This document shows positions 1-7,770 of a stretch of 64,000 bases of DNA, piece by piece; within the stretch, counting starts at the first letter, position 1; the number at the start of each line of letters is the position of its first letter. Origin of the DNA: Pseudalkalibacillus salsuginis (GTDB lineage: Bacteria; Bacillota; Bacilli; Bacillales; Fictibacillaceae); the NCBI RefSeq assembly GCF_021646685.1, contig NZ_JAKJHW010000003.1, positions 124,001 to 188,000 on the forward strand, read 5' to 3'. A program made the translations under genes and the position numbers. The notes below the pieces were generated by a model. That model was not told where the DNA came from, made no database searches, and saw only the letters and a program-made list of their open reading frames with translations.

Positions 1-338
1 AGCACGATCCCCATATCACGGAATTTCTGCCGTTATTGCGTAATTGGAATCCAGCCAAACGATTCTCTATGGCACACCATGCGGATGTAAGTCAAGCCCT
101 GATGCTCGCAGCTTCCACACCAGGTATTGATGGCCGAATCTACAATGTTGCCGACGATGCGCCGATCGCCGTTGCGGAAATGTTACAGTTTCATAATAGC
201 GAAGTTTCGTCAGAAGCGCTGCAGCAGGAGTTTCATCCATGGGACATGATCGTCGATACAACGCGTATAAGAGACGAGTTACATTATCGACCGCTTTTCC
301 CGTCGTTCTATTCGGCAAGAGATGCAGGTGCAATTTAA
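1..338 (+). CDS. SDR-family NAD(P)-dependent epimerase/reductase, C-terminal part (cut by window)
   Basis: Only the last ~112 codons are present. The reading frame is open from base 3 and enters from before the window, so the TTG at 36 is not the real start. The visible part (GRIYNVADDAPIAVAEM, then a C-terminal helical region) is the usual end of extended short-chain dehydrogenases that act on nucleotide sugars or similar substrates: the 'YNV.DD.P' segment lies after the catalytic YxxxK, which would be outside the window. The substrate cannot be judged. No good terminator is seen, only a T-rich stretch near 377-397. Confidence 0.7.
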   Translation, partial: HDPHITEFLPLLRNWNPAKRFSMAHHADVSQALMLAASTPGIDGRIYNVADDAPIAVAEMLQFHNSEVSSEALQQEFHPWDMIVDTTRIRDELHYRPLFPSFYSARDAGAI

Positions 339-460
339 TAAAATTGAAGGTACCCAGGCAGTATTAAAGTGGCGCTTTTTTAGAGCGATTTTTTTCATAT
401 AATTCAAATTTTTGTTATTAAGCAAACGGTCGCTTTTCTGAAATAAGGAAAGCGTCTTTC

Positions 461-492
461 TTCATGAAAAGGGCCAGGATTCTGGAATAACG
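461..492. repeat. Short interspersed element, TTCATGAAAAGGG type
   Basis: A ~32-nt AT-rich unit starting TTCATGAAAAGGGC and ending CTGGAATAACG. A relative lies at 4359-4389 (TTCAAGAAAAGGA ... CAGGAATAACT) and a partial one at 5523-5538. Similar units are common between genes in Bacillus genomes. The function is unknown. Confidence 0.4.
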
Positions 493-522
493 CAAGTTTA
501 ATTATTTTTGGGGAGAGGTTTA

Positions 523-654
523 ATGGATTATATAACATTCTTAAGGGATATGGTTGGGAATCCAATACTCTGGATCCATCCACAAGACTTTGTGCAAACT
601 TTTTTCTTCTTAGGCAGACTTTTTTCTCATTCTTCAAACTTTATTTTGGTTTGA
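523..654 (+). pseudogene. NUDIX hydrolase, N-terminal fragment
   Basis: A 43-codon frame has a good ribosome site (GGGGAGAGG, 4 nt before ATG). Its first ~20 residues (MDYITFLRDMVGNPI) resemble the N-terminus of the Bacillus NUDIX family that begins 'MDYI.YLR.MVG'. After about residue 18 the similarity stops and no Nudix box follows, so this is at most a remnant. A C-terminal NUDIX piece of similar family type lies at 6057-6255. The assignment rests on a short match and could be chance. Confidence 0.35.
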
Positions 655-789
655 AATAGATAATATTCATCTTAGTTACTCAGAAGGATTTTAATTTTTC
701 CGTTCCCTATATATAAAGTTCATACATTTCGAATTACATGATCCTTAATTTCCGTAAGGATTGACAATACTTTCGATAGTCTACTCTTA

Positions 790-2190
790 TCAATCAAGAG
801 GAAATGAAACCAGTACCTTTGTCCATTTCCCATACACACTATCAATTTCTATTGTACCTTGATAAATATCTAATAACCTTTTGGCAATCGATAGTCCTAG
901 CCCATTCCCACCATATTTTCTACTTCTTGCCTTATCCACACGATAAAAGCGATTGAGTACAAAAGGTAATTCTTCTTTCGGGATACCCACTCCATAATCT
1001 TTTACCTCAATCGTCAATTGCTTTTCTGTATGTCTTACATTAATCTGTATGACCTTCTCATTTGTTGAATATTTAATGGCGTTGTCTAATAAAATGATCA
1101 TTATTTGTTCAAGGTGACTTTTAAGAATTTTTATAGTAAAATCCATATCAATATCTATAGTGGAGAATATTTCAAAATCATTATTTGTTGTTTGGAAGTT
1201 TTCAACAATATCCACCAAAATCTCCTTTATTTTGACTTCTTCCAATGAGTTCATATTTGTAGAGGATTCTTCTACTCTTGAGAGAGTCAATAATTCCGAA
1301 ACAAGATGAATAAGTCTGTTGGTTTCATTTAAACTTAAATGAATTGAGCGTTCTAATACTTTGGGATTGTCTTTACCCCAACGATTGATAAGCGATAAAT
1401 GCCCAAGTATGATGGACAACGGTGTTTTTAATTCGTGGGACGCATCTTCTACAAATTGTTGTTGCTGTTGAAATGACTTTTCTAAGTTATCCATTAATTC
1501 ATTAAACATAATCCCTAACTCTGTCATTTCATCACGTTGCTTATTAATTTGAACCCTTTCTTTCAGGCCATTTTCTTTTATTCTTTTCATTGTTCTAATC
1601 ATTGAATTAATTGGCTTTAACAGTTGAAATGAAATAAGTCTGCCGCCAAATAAACTAAGGAGAATTCCACCCAGTCCTGTTACGATAACCAACATAAATA
1701 TTTGATTAATCAAACTATCAAAGTTCTCTAAATTGCGAACTATTTCTACTGTTCCTTTAAAGCCATTTACTTCAATTGGCCTCCTAAATATCAACAAACG
1801 ATCACCTTTTGGAGAAAATTCCACTAGTTCTTCTTTTGTCACATTTTTCGGGGATACCCAACCTTGTGGTACCTCGTCCGATATCGTAAATAACGGAGAA
1901 TTGTTTTCCTTCACGATCCTTATCAGTTGATACTTTTCATTCAAGACGTCTAAATAGTGTTCACTTTCCGAAACATTCCCTTTAAAATTTGAATCTTGAA
2001 TGTATGCGGTTACTTCTTCCATCTTTTTTTGAATGGTTTGTTTCTCTTGATTAACTACCCAGTTCTGAATGACAAAATACTGTGAAATATTATAAGAAAA
2101 AAATAAAAATAGCATTAAAAGGGCAGCCCATAAAGTTAATTTCCATCTAATGTTGATGCTTCTTGGAATTAAATCTTTTAAGTTTCTCAT
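790..2190 (-). CDS. Sensor histidine kinase of a two-component system (YkoH/ArlS-like)
   Basis: Membrane-bound sensor kinase that would phosphorylate the regulator encoded just upstream (2187-2867). Of 466 residues: a first membrane segment at about 15-38, an extracellular sensor region to ~160, a second membrane segment at ~163-186, HAMP, then HisKA with the phospho-acceptor H252 in DASHELKTPL. A HATPase_c domain follows with the N box (LLDNAIKYS), G1 (DYGVGIP) and G2 (GGNGLGLSI). The start codon overlaps the regulator's stop by 4 bp, so the two are translationally coupled. The neighbouring PepSY gene parallels the ykoGHI arrangement of B. subtilis. The signal sensed is unknown. Confidence 0.92.
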   Translation of the reverse strand: MRNLKDLIPRSINIRWKLTLWAALLMLFLFFSYNISQYFVIQNWVVNQEKQTIQKKMEEVTAYIQDSNFKGNVSESEHYLDVLNEKYQLIRIVKENNSPLFTISDEVPQGWVSPKNVTKEELVEFSPKGDRLLIFRRPIEVNGFKGTVEIVRNLENFDSLINQIFMLVIVTGLGGILLSLFGGRLISFQLLKPINSMIRTMKRIKENGLKERVQINKQRDEMTELGIMFNELMDNLEKSFQQQQQFVEDASHELKTPLSIILGHLSLINRWGKDNPKVLERSIHLSLNETNRLIHLVSELLTLSRVEESSTNMNSLEEVKIKEILVDIVENFQTTNNDFEIFSTIDIDMDFTIKILKSHLEQIMIILLDNAIKYSTNEKVIQINVRHTEKQLTIEVKDYGVGIPKEELPFVLNRFYRVDKARSRKYGGNGLGLSIAKRLLDIYQGTIEIDSVYGKWTKVLVSFPLD

Positions 2191-2867
2191 TCTCTCATCA
2201 CATACCCCATCCCTCTCATCGTTTGAATATAACTTTCTTTATCTACAGAATCTAGTTTATTTCGAAGATGTCTTACATAAACATCGACGACATTTGTTTC
2301 AATTTCTGCATCATAACCCCAAATATTTTCTAGAAGAACCTCCCTTGTTAAGACACGATTAATATTTTTCATAAACATAAACAATAAGTCATATTCCTTT
2401 TTCGTTAATTCTATCAATTGTTCGCCTTTTTTTAATAATCTTGATTCAATATTTAATTCTAAATCTTTAAATGAAAAAAGCAGGGTAGGCAAATCATTTC
2501 GTTTTTCTTCTCTTCTCATAATGACTCTAATTCTCGCCAGTAATTCCTCAATCGCAAATGGTTTTGGGATATAATCATCAGCGCCACTATCAAGCCCTAA
2601 TACCCGGTCCATTACGCTGTCCCTTGCTGTTATCATAATAATCGGAATATCCTTTACTGCTTTTAATCTTCGGCAAACTTCGATCCCGTTTAACTTTGGC
2701 AGCATTAAATCTAAAAGGACAACATCCCAATTTCTTTCTAATGCAAGTTCAAGCCCCTCTCTTCCATCATAAGCAGCCGTTACATTGTATCCTTCATGCG
2801 TTAACTCAAGTACTATAAATTCCGATAATGCTTCTTCATCTTCAATCACTAAAATATCCAAATTCAT
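2187..2867 (-). CDS. OmpR-family response regulator (YkoG/ArlR-like)
   Basis: DNA-binding response regulator. The receiver domain (ILVIEDEE acidic pocket, phospho-acceptor Asp in VVLLDLMLPK at about residue 53, ITARD Thr/Ala switch, conserved Lys in IPKPF) is followed by a winged-helix Trans_reg_C domain (LTREVLLENIWG, VDVYVRHLRNKLD). The start is uncertain: a GGAGG site lies only 2 nt before ATG 2867, while an in-frame TTG at 2861 has an 8-nt spacing and would give the common N-terminus 'MDILVIEDE'. It is encoded between the PepSY gene and its kinase and probably controls that cluster. Confidence 0.92.
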   Translation of the reverse strand: MNLDILVIEDEEALSEFIVLELTHEGYNVTAAYDGREGLELALERNWDVVLLDLMLPKLNGIEVCRRLKAVKDIPIIMITARDSVMDRVLGLDSGADDYIPKPFAIEELLARIRVIMRREEKRNDLPTLLFSFKDLELNIESRLLKKGEQLIELTKKEYDLLFMFMKNINRVLTREVLLENIWGYDAEIETNVVDVYVRHLRNKLDSVDKESYIQTMRGMGYVMRE

Positions 2868-3003
2868 GACCTCCAAATGTTACTTTTCTATTTTGTATTA
2901 CTTTCAGGATTTGATTGAAATGACACTATTATCTTAAACCAAAAAGAATAGTTATGATACAAAATACAATTAATTGAAATTAGTGAGCTCATGAAATGAA
3001 TAA

Positions 3004-3032
3004 GTCCTACTTGCATAAGCAAGTAGGACCCT
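3004..3032 (-). terminator. Terminator after the PepSY gene
   Basis: Perfect 11-bp stem GTCCTACTTGC / GCAAGTAGGAC (3004-3014 and 3019-3029) with a 4-nt loop. On the minus strand it is followed by a T-containing stretch and sits 26 bp past the stop of the PepSY gene, so most transcripts may end before the regulator gene. Confidence 0.7.
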
Positions 3033-3054
3033 ATTTGAATTTACTTAATTACTC

Positions 3055-3723
3055 TTATTCACTATCACTCTCGGAATCATTTTCATCATCCACATCAACT
3101 TTTAAGACCTTACCTGTTTTGGCATCTACTTTTACATCATGTTTTTTTCCTTGATCGTCTGTTATTTCAACACCATAAACAACGGTTCCATCTTCATCTT
3201 CAAGTTCAGTATCCGTTACTTGGCCTTTTACTTCTTTTAATGCAATAGTTGTACCTTCTTTAGCCGAAATTTTTGCTTCTTTTTCTAATTGTTGCTGCTC
3301 CTGTTGATCAGAAACTTCACGATCTTTATCTTCTTTCTCTTCCTTTTCTCCCTTCTCATTTTCTTCTTCATCATCAGCCTCTACTTTTAAGACCTTACCT
3401 GTTTTGGCATCTACTTTTACATCTTGGTTGTTCCCTTGATCATCAGTAACTTCAACACCATAAACAACTGTTCCATCTTCATCTTCGAGTTCCGTATCCA
3501 CTACTTTTCCTGAAACCTCTTTTAATGCGGCAGAAACAGCCTCTTCCTTAGTGATGGTTGCTTCTTTTGCCAATTGTTTCTGCTCCTGCTTATCTGTTAC
3601 CTCTACCTTATTACTATTACTATCATTATTTGCTGCAAATGCGGATGTGTTTAAAAGAGAGCCTGCCATACCTCCTCCTACAATTGCTGCTGCCAATGCG
3701 GGTACTATAAACTTTTTCTTCAT
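3055..3723 (-). CDS. Secreted protein with two PepSY domains
   Basis: 222 residues. A clear signal peptide (MKKKF..., hydrophobic core, cleavage near SAFA-AN) is followed by two near-identical PepSY units of ~60 residues (about 50-115 and 150-215). Each has the form 'A...ALKEV.G.V.DTELEDEDGTVVYGVEVTDD', ending in VKVDAKTGKVLKV. A Lys/Glu/Asp-rich linker separates them and the C-terminus is acidic. PepSY domains are known as extracytoplasmic inhibitors or modulators of peptidases and as sensor accessories. Lying upstream of a two-component pair (as ykoI does beside ykoGH), it may be the system's target or its signal partner. Ribosome site GAGGAAAA precedes ATG. Confidence 0.88.
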   Translation of the reverse strand: MKKKFIVPALAAAIVGGGMAGSLLNTSAFAANNDSNSNKVEVTDKQEQKQLAKEATITKEEAVSAALKEVSGKVVDTELEDEDGTVVYGVEVTDDQGNNQDVKVDAKTGKVLKVEADDEEENEKGEKEEKEDKDREVSDQQEQQQLEKEAKISAKEGTTIALKEVKGQVTDTELEDEDGTVVYGVEITDDQGKKHDVKVDAKTGKVLKVDVDDENDSESDSE

Positions 3724-3852
3724 TTGTTTTCCTCCTCATATTATTTTGTGGTACATCCTTATCTTAAGCCTCTACCATGAAGTGAGTCTGAATTGAATTT
3801 AAAATTAAAATAACCTTTTCATGAAAAAACTTTCATTTTTAAAATTTATTTT

Positions 3853-4125
3853 GTGTGTGCTTTTTCCTCCATTACGGATGCGATTCATCTTCCTTTTAAT
3901 AATGATAGCTTTGAGGGTATAACCAGTACTTTAGCCATTCACCATTTCAATGATCTTAAAGCAACTTTTGAAGAAGCGTATAGAGTTCTAAACAAAGGGA
4001 GATTTGTCATTTTTACTTCCTCCCCTAAACAAATGAACAATTATTGGCTCAAAGAATACTTCCCGAATGCTATTGATAAATCCGCCGAGCAAATGCCTAA
4101 TATTTCTAAAGTCAATAAAACATAA
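3853..4125 (+). pseudogene. Class I SAM methyltransferase fragment
   Basis: About 85 recognisable codons: DAIHLPFNNDSFEGITS, the AIHHF motif and a YRVLNKG stretch correspond to motifs IV-VI of ubiquinone/menaquinone-type methyltransferases, followed by VIFTSSPKQM. The SAM-binding motif I (GxGxG) and everything N-terminal to it are missing, and no ribosome site fits. The C-terminus is also short for the family. This is a remnant, not a working gene. Confidence 0.6.
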
Positions 4126-4141
4126 GGCAACAGTTTCATAG

Positions 4142-4336
4142 ATGTTAATAGTTGTAGAAGGAGAAGGATTGGTTAAAGGTAAAGACCGTGTTGCTGTACC
4201 TATAAGAAAGGGACAACTTGCTTTATGGGAACCAGGAGAATGGCATGAGACGTCCACGGAAACCGGGATGGTTGCTATTAATATCGAGTCTGATAAATTG
4301 AAACCATTTAAAACCTTATCATTAGTGGCGGAGTGA
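4142..4336 (+). pseudogene. Cupin-domain protein, C-terminal fragment
   Basis: 64 codons that read as the second half of a small cupin (VEGEGLV, then PIRKGQLALWEPGEWHET with the metal-type His, then a final strand). An in-frame stop (TAG 4139) directly precedes the ATG, there is no ribosome site, and the first cupin motif is missing. It adjoins the methyltransferase fragment, so this stretch appears to be a patch of gene debris. Confidence 0.5.
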
Positions 4337-4358
4337 AATTGTTTACAGAGTATTTCTA

Positions 4359-4389
4359 TTCAAGAAAAGGAGGCTTTTCAGGAATAACT
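4359..4389. repeat. Short interspersed element, second copy
   Basis: TTCAAGAAAAGGA ... CAGGAATAACT, the same layout as the unit at 461-492. It sits just before the terminator of the neighbouring genes. Confidence 0.4.
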
Positions 4390-4393
4390 ATAA

Positions 4394-4444
4394 AATAAAG
4401 AGATGGCAATAATGTATCTTATATTGCCATCTCTTTATTTTTTG
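4394..4444. terminator. Bidirectional terminator overlapping the end of the EamA gene
   Basis: A 17-bp perfect stem (4394-4410 with 4423-4439), 12-nt loop, and a T-run at 4438-4443 for the + direction. The EamA stop codon lies inside the loop, so the coding end doubles as the hairpin arm. Confidence 0.8.
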
Positions 4445-5378
4445 CTATGGATTTATTTCGAGAGTTATTTACATATACACTAAATAATGCAAAAACTAAT
4501 ATGATTGATATGCCTGATAGAGAATGATAGGAAGTAGCTATTCGAGGATCAAAAAATTGAAAAGCAAAAGTAAATATCGGAATAAAGGATAGTGACATCA
4601 TAACAAAGAAGGTTTCAGAATGTTGTATACCGATTTGCAGAAAATATAAAGGTATAGCAACGCCTATCATGGATACTATCAAAATCCATATCCAATTTGA
4701 TGTTAATTGTCCTGGCAGGTTCCCTTGGACAAGAGAAAAAATTAATGATAATACAATAATGGCATAAAATCTATGAGCTAGTATTTTGGTAGAGTTCCAT
4801 TGCGCTACACTAAGTTTTTTTGAATATATAGCTGCAAGAGCTGCAAAAAAACCACATAACGTAGCCGAGACAAGTCCTATTGCGGCGAGTGGTATAGATT
4901 CAAAAACTAATCCTGAGTTCCCTTGCAGCGTAGCTAAAATTAAAAATAAACTTCCAATTAACGCTCCAACTCCAGTAAATAGATCTATTCTATTTACTCC
5001 TTTACGATAAAGCACTTTATTGATGATTAAGAATGATATAGGTCCAACACCAATTTCTATGGCACCAACAATGGCGGGTTCAATATACTTTAGAGCGAAA
5101 TAAAAACTCATAAACACACCAGCAGTGCTAAGGTTAATACCTATAATATCTTTGAAATTCTTTTTACCGATCCTAATGTTCTTTGGATAATTTCTGAGCT
5201 GAATACCATGGAAAAACAATCCAGTTATAAAAAAACTAATAAAGGTAAAAGTGAACGGACTTATTTCCTGTACTTTATTTGAATAATAGACATTGCTTCC
5301 AGCAGTCAATAATGCTGAGACAATCAAAAATATTGTTCCATATGTTGCATAGGTTTTAGTTCTTCTCAATTTATTCAT
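4419..5378 (-). CDS. EamA/DMT-family transporter (10 TM)
   Basis: 319 residues, strongly hydrophobic, with two EamA repeats of about five membrane segments each (roughly 12-150 and 165-305). Family members export amino acids or metabolites or import nucleotide-like compounds; nothing here fixes the substrate. The ATG at 5378 directly abuts an AAAGGA site. An in-frame TTG at 5369 has a more normal 9-nt spacing, so the protein may be three residues shorter. It is monocistronic, ending in the terminator that overlaps its stop. Confidence 0.88.
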   Translation of the reverse strand: MNKLRRTKTYATYGTIFLIVSALLTAGSNVYYSNKVQEISPFTFTFISFFITGLFFHGIQLRNYPKNIRIGKKNFKDIIGINLSTAGVFMSFYFALKYIEPAIVGAIEIGVGPISFLIINKVLYRKGVNRIDLFTGVGALIGSLFLILATLQGNSGLVFESIPLAAIGLVSATLCGFFAALAAIYSKKLSVAQWNSTKILAHRFYAIIVLSLIFSLVQGNLPGQLTSNWIWILIVSMIGVAIPLYFLQIGIQHSETFFVMMSLSFIPIFTFAFQFFDPRIATSYHSLSGISIILVFALFSVYVNNSRNKSIAKNKEMAI

Positions 5379-5703
5379 TCCTTTACAAGACTACACTTTC
5401 CTTTTCGTGTAATATTTCTACAATTCTAAATTTGGAAAGTATAGATGTCAATATATAGAATAGTAAAGGTTACAGAAACTGAATATTTTTAAGAATGTCT
5501 TTCAGATTATCTTGATTTTATGTCTTCATGAAAAGGGCGCAATTGAGAAGTATTAGAATTGGTTCGTATTCCAGAAAAGGGGGCTTATCCACAATAAGGG
5601 TAAGTCCATTTTCTGTGAAATATTAATTGAGTTAGAACTTAATATTTGAAATAATTGGCACTAGGTAAGATCAGATAATACCACTTTTATGAGGAGGGAC
5701 ATT
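5379..5703. other. 325-bp gene-free stretch before the NIPSNAP remnant
   Basis: AT-rich. It contains TCTTCATGAAAAGGGC at 5523-5538, identical over 16 nt to 459-474, and a nearby CCAGAAAAGGGGGCTTATCC that looks like another degenerate unit. No ORF with a ribosome site or convincing RNA was seen. Confidence 0.4.
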
Positions 5704-6040
5704 TTGTTTTATCGAAGAAAATTTTATATTGTAAAAAATGAATTTGTAGAAGTATAATGCACACTTTAATAATACAAACTTACCTAATCAGCTAAAACAT
5801 GGTGCGAGATTTATTGGTCGTTGGATGAAAGAGAACGATGATTATACTACCGAAGTTTTTGCTATTTGGGAGTATGATAGTTATGAGGACTATAAAGAAA
5901 TAGAATCAAATGTCAGAAGCGATGAAGCTCATGTTAAACGTGTCCAAGACTGGTATCAACAACATGGTGGGAAAGAGAACGTATTCAAAGAATACATACT
6001 AGAAGTCAGAAATGAAGAGATAACATCAACCGTAAAGTGA
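5704..6040 (+). pseudogene. NIPSNAP-family protein gene, broken by one frameshift
   Basis: GAGGAGG (5691-5697) precedes a TTG at 5704 that opens 'FYRRKFYIVKNEFVE'. At about 5751 the frame runs into a stop (GTA TAA). Shifting by one base continues without interruption as YNAHFNNTNLPNQLKHGAR and on to the stop at 6040. The combined product (~111 aa) matches a full-length bacterial NIPSNAP-like ferredoxin-fold protein, so one base has been gained or lost. The in-frame ATG at 5825 would give only the C-terminal 71 residues and has no ribosome site. A sequencing error cannot be ruled out. Confidence 0.7.
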
Positions 6041-6056
6041 AAGTTGGAGGAAAAGT

Positions 6057-6255
6057 ATGAATGGTGATGAATTATATTTTGTAACCGTAGTATACGTAAC
6101 AAATGATGTTAAAGGTCAATTAACTGTTGATAAATCTGAGTCCTACGAAGTTAAATACTAATTTGGATAGATTACCAGAAGGTTTAACCGAAGAATATCG
6201 TAGCTACATCACACCATATATTACAAATTTGGTTGAAAAAACCCCTTATTTTTGA
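6057..6255 (+). pseudogene. NUDIX hydrolase, C-terminal fragment with frameshift
   Basis: It starts after AAGTTGGAGGAAAAGT and reads GDELYFVTVVYVTNDVKGQ, then ESYEVKY. A stop follows (TAC TAA), and a one-base shift restores FNLDRLPEGLTEEYRSYI to the stop at 6253-6255. This is the C-terminal half of a NUDIX hydrolase: the Nudix box (GX5EX7REUXEEXGU) is absent. It may originally pair with the N-terminal fragment at 523-654. Confidence 0.6.
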
Positions 6256-6260
6256 TTTTG

Positions 6261-6303
6261 CACCTCTAAACGGAACCCTTTGCGTTGATACGAGGTGTTT
6301 TTA
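6261..6303 (+). terminator. Terminator-like hairpin after the NUDIX fragment
   Basis: CACCTC (6261-6266) pairs with GAGGTG (6292-6297), an inner AACG/CGTT pairing shortens the loop, and TTTTTAT follows. Confidence 0.55.
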
Positions 6304-6308
6304 TATCG

Positions 6309-6403
6309 ATTTATAAGCCGAATTTTGATTTTATAGCGGATCCACTAATTTATAAGCTAAAGCTGGAATATATGAGCCAATTTGGAGGATATATGAGCCG
6401 ATA
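6309..6403. repeat. Degenerate tandem ~20-bp units (TTATAAGCCGA type)
   Basis: Five loosely spaced copies of a TTATAAGCCRA / ATATGAGCCRA core in about 95 bp. Spacing and sequence vary, so this is not a CRISPR array. No function known. Confidence 0.5.
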
Positions 6404-6507
6404 CCATCCGAATTGATAAAATATTTTAAAAATTAGAAATAGTGAGTTATGAAGAATAAACAAGAGGAAATGCCTCCTTAACTATTAAAGAAGCCCTAAT
6501 ACAATGT

Positions 6508-6537
6508 TTTACAATCTACCATTTATTTCTTTACACT
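6508..6537 (+). promoter_or_regulatory. Candidate promoter of the ROK-ABC-lyase operon
   Basis: TTTACA (6508-6513), 18-nt spacer, TACACT (6532-6537). The operator-like palindrome begins 4 bp downstream, where bound repressor would block initiation. Confidence 0.45.
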
Positions 6538-6540
6538 AGG

Positions 6541-6565
6541 TTAATAAGTTAACTTAACAAACTAA
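6541..6565. promoter_or_regulatory. ROK/XylR-type operator
   Basis: TTAATAAGTT, 5 nt, AACAAACTAA. The right half equals the half-site of the B. subtilis xyl operator (TTAGTTTGTT-N5-AACAAACTAA) and the left half matches at 7 of 10 positions with the same spacing. It lies 25 bp before the ROK gene, fitting autoregulation and control of the whole operon. Confidence 0.6.
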
Positions 6566-6590
6566 ACGGTTACAGTAAGGAGTTAAAGGA

Positions 6591-7754
6591 ATGCAAAAGG
6601 GGAATGCGGCTTACATCAAAAATATGAATACAAAAATCGTATTGGATTGCATCATCGAGCATGAGCCGATCTCAAGAGCCGAGATTTCGAAAAGAGTTAA
6701 AATCAGCAAACCGACTGTGTCGCAGCTTGTGAATCAATTGCTTCTAGACGGCTATGTATACGAGGTCGGAATGGGAAGTTCTACAACTACAGGAGGGAGG
6801 AAACCCGTTCAGCTCTGTTTCAACGCACGCAATGCTTATATTATAGGGGTCGATATCGGAGGGTCGAAAGTAGCTTCTGGATTAACCGACCTAAAGGGAA
6901 ACGTACATACCTATCGGGAATTTCCTACCCAGGATTTTTTAAATAAAGACTTATTCAAACGCCTGAAAAAGGACGTCCAATCCATGCTGGATGAACTTGA
7001 ATTGACTAACAGAGACCTTCTGGGACTCGGAGTCGGCATAGCTGGTGTGACAAACGTGGAAAAGGGGATTGTCGTTGAAGCACCTGCTTTGGAATGGGAG
7101 AACTTCCCGATCAAAGAGAAGCTGGAGGCGCATTTTGATTTACCGATATTCGTAGACAACGATGTCAATATTACGGTACTAGGCGAACATTGGATTGGAG
7201 CGGGCGAGGATAAATCCAACATCATCTATATATCCATCGGAACTGGCATCGGAAGCGGGATCATCCTTAATGGAAGCCTGTACCGAGGCAGCAACTATAG
7301 CGCCGGTGAAATCGGTTATCAAGTAACTGACAGAATAAGGGCACGAGATTTCAACCCCGTTGTTAAAGGTTTTGGTTTCCTTGAAAGCATGGCAGGAGGG
7401 ATTTCGATTGGAGAACAACTATCAGAAAGAATCAATAAAAAAGTCACAGCTAAAGAGGCTTTTGAATTGTCAGATAAAGGAGATGAAGATGCAAGGGAAG
7501 TCATTGACTTTGCGATCGAAAACCTCGGGATCGGGATCTCAAACTATATCTCCTTGTTAGACCCTGAAATTATCATATTGGGAGGTGGTATCAGCGGATC
7601 GTATGAACGGTTCAAAGGAAAGATTCAAGATATCATTGGAAAATTCACCCCTGGAAAATGCAAGGTGATTCCTACCAGCTTAGGAAAAGAGGCTGGGGTG
7701 ATTGGAGCAAGTGCACTGTTCCTGAAGGAATATGATTCAATTTTCAAAATTTGA
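6591..7754 (+). CDS. ROK-family transcriptional repressor (XylR/NagC type)
   Basis: 387 residues. An N-terminal winged helix (about 8-55, ISRAEISKRVKISKPTVSQLV) is followed by a ROK sugar-kinase fold: IIGVDIGGSKVASGLTDLKG (phosphate loop), VDNDVN, and SIGTGIGSGIILNG. The Cys-rich zinc motif found in most ROK proteins (CxCGxxGCxE) is not present; the corresponding region reads VVKGFGFLES, so ligand and metal binding may differ from classical XylR/NagC. First gene of the operon, separated by only 16 bp from the binding-protein gene. It probably senses the imported compound or a product of the lyase. Ribosome site AAGGAGTTAAAGG precedes ATG. Confidence 0.9.
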   Translation: MQKGNAAYIKNMNTKIVLDCIIEHEPISRAEISKRVKISKPTVSQLVNQLLLDGYVYEVGMGSSTTTGGRKPVQLCFNARNAYIIGVDIGGSKVASGLTDLKGNVHTYREFPTQDFLNKDLFKRLKKDVQSMLDELELTNRDLLGLGVGIAGVTNVEKGIVVEAPALEWENFPIKEKLEAHFDLPIFVDNDVNITVLGEHWIGAGEDKSNIIYISIGTGIGSGIILNGSLYRGSNYSAGEIGYQVTDRIRARDFNPVVKGFGFLESMAGGISIGEQLSERINKKVTAKEAFELSDKGDEDAREVIDFAIENLGIGISNYISLLDPEIIILGGGISGSYERFKGKIQDIIGKFTPGKCKVIPTSLGKEAGVIGASALFLKEYDSIFKI

Positions 7755-7770
7755 GAGGGAGGTTTTCAGA

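Noticed and set aside
6309-6403. CRISPR-like repeat
   Set aside because: Units are degenerate and spacing irregular, with no spacers or cas genes.
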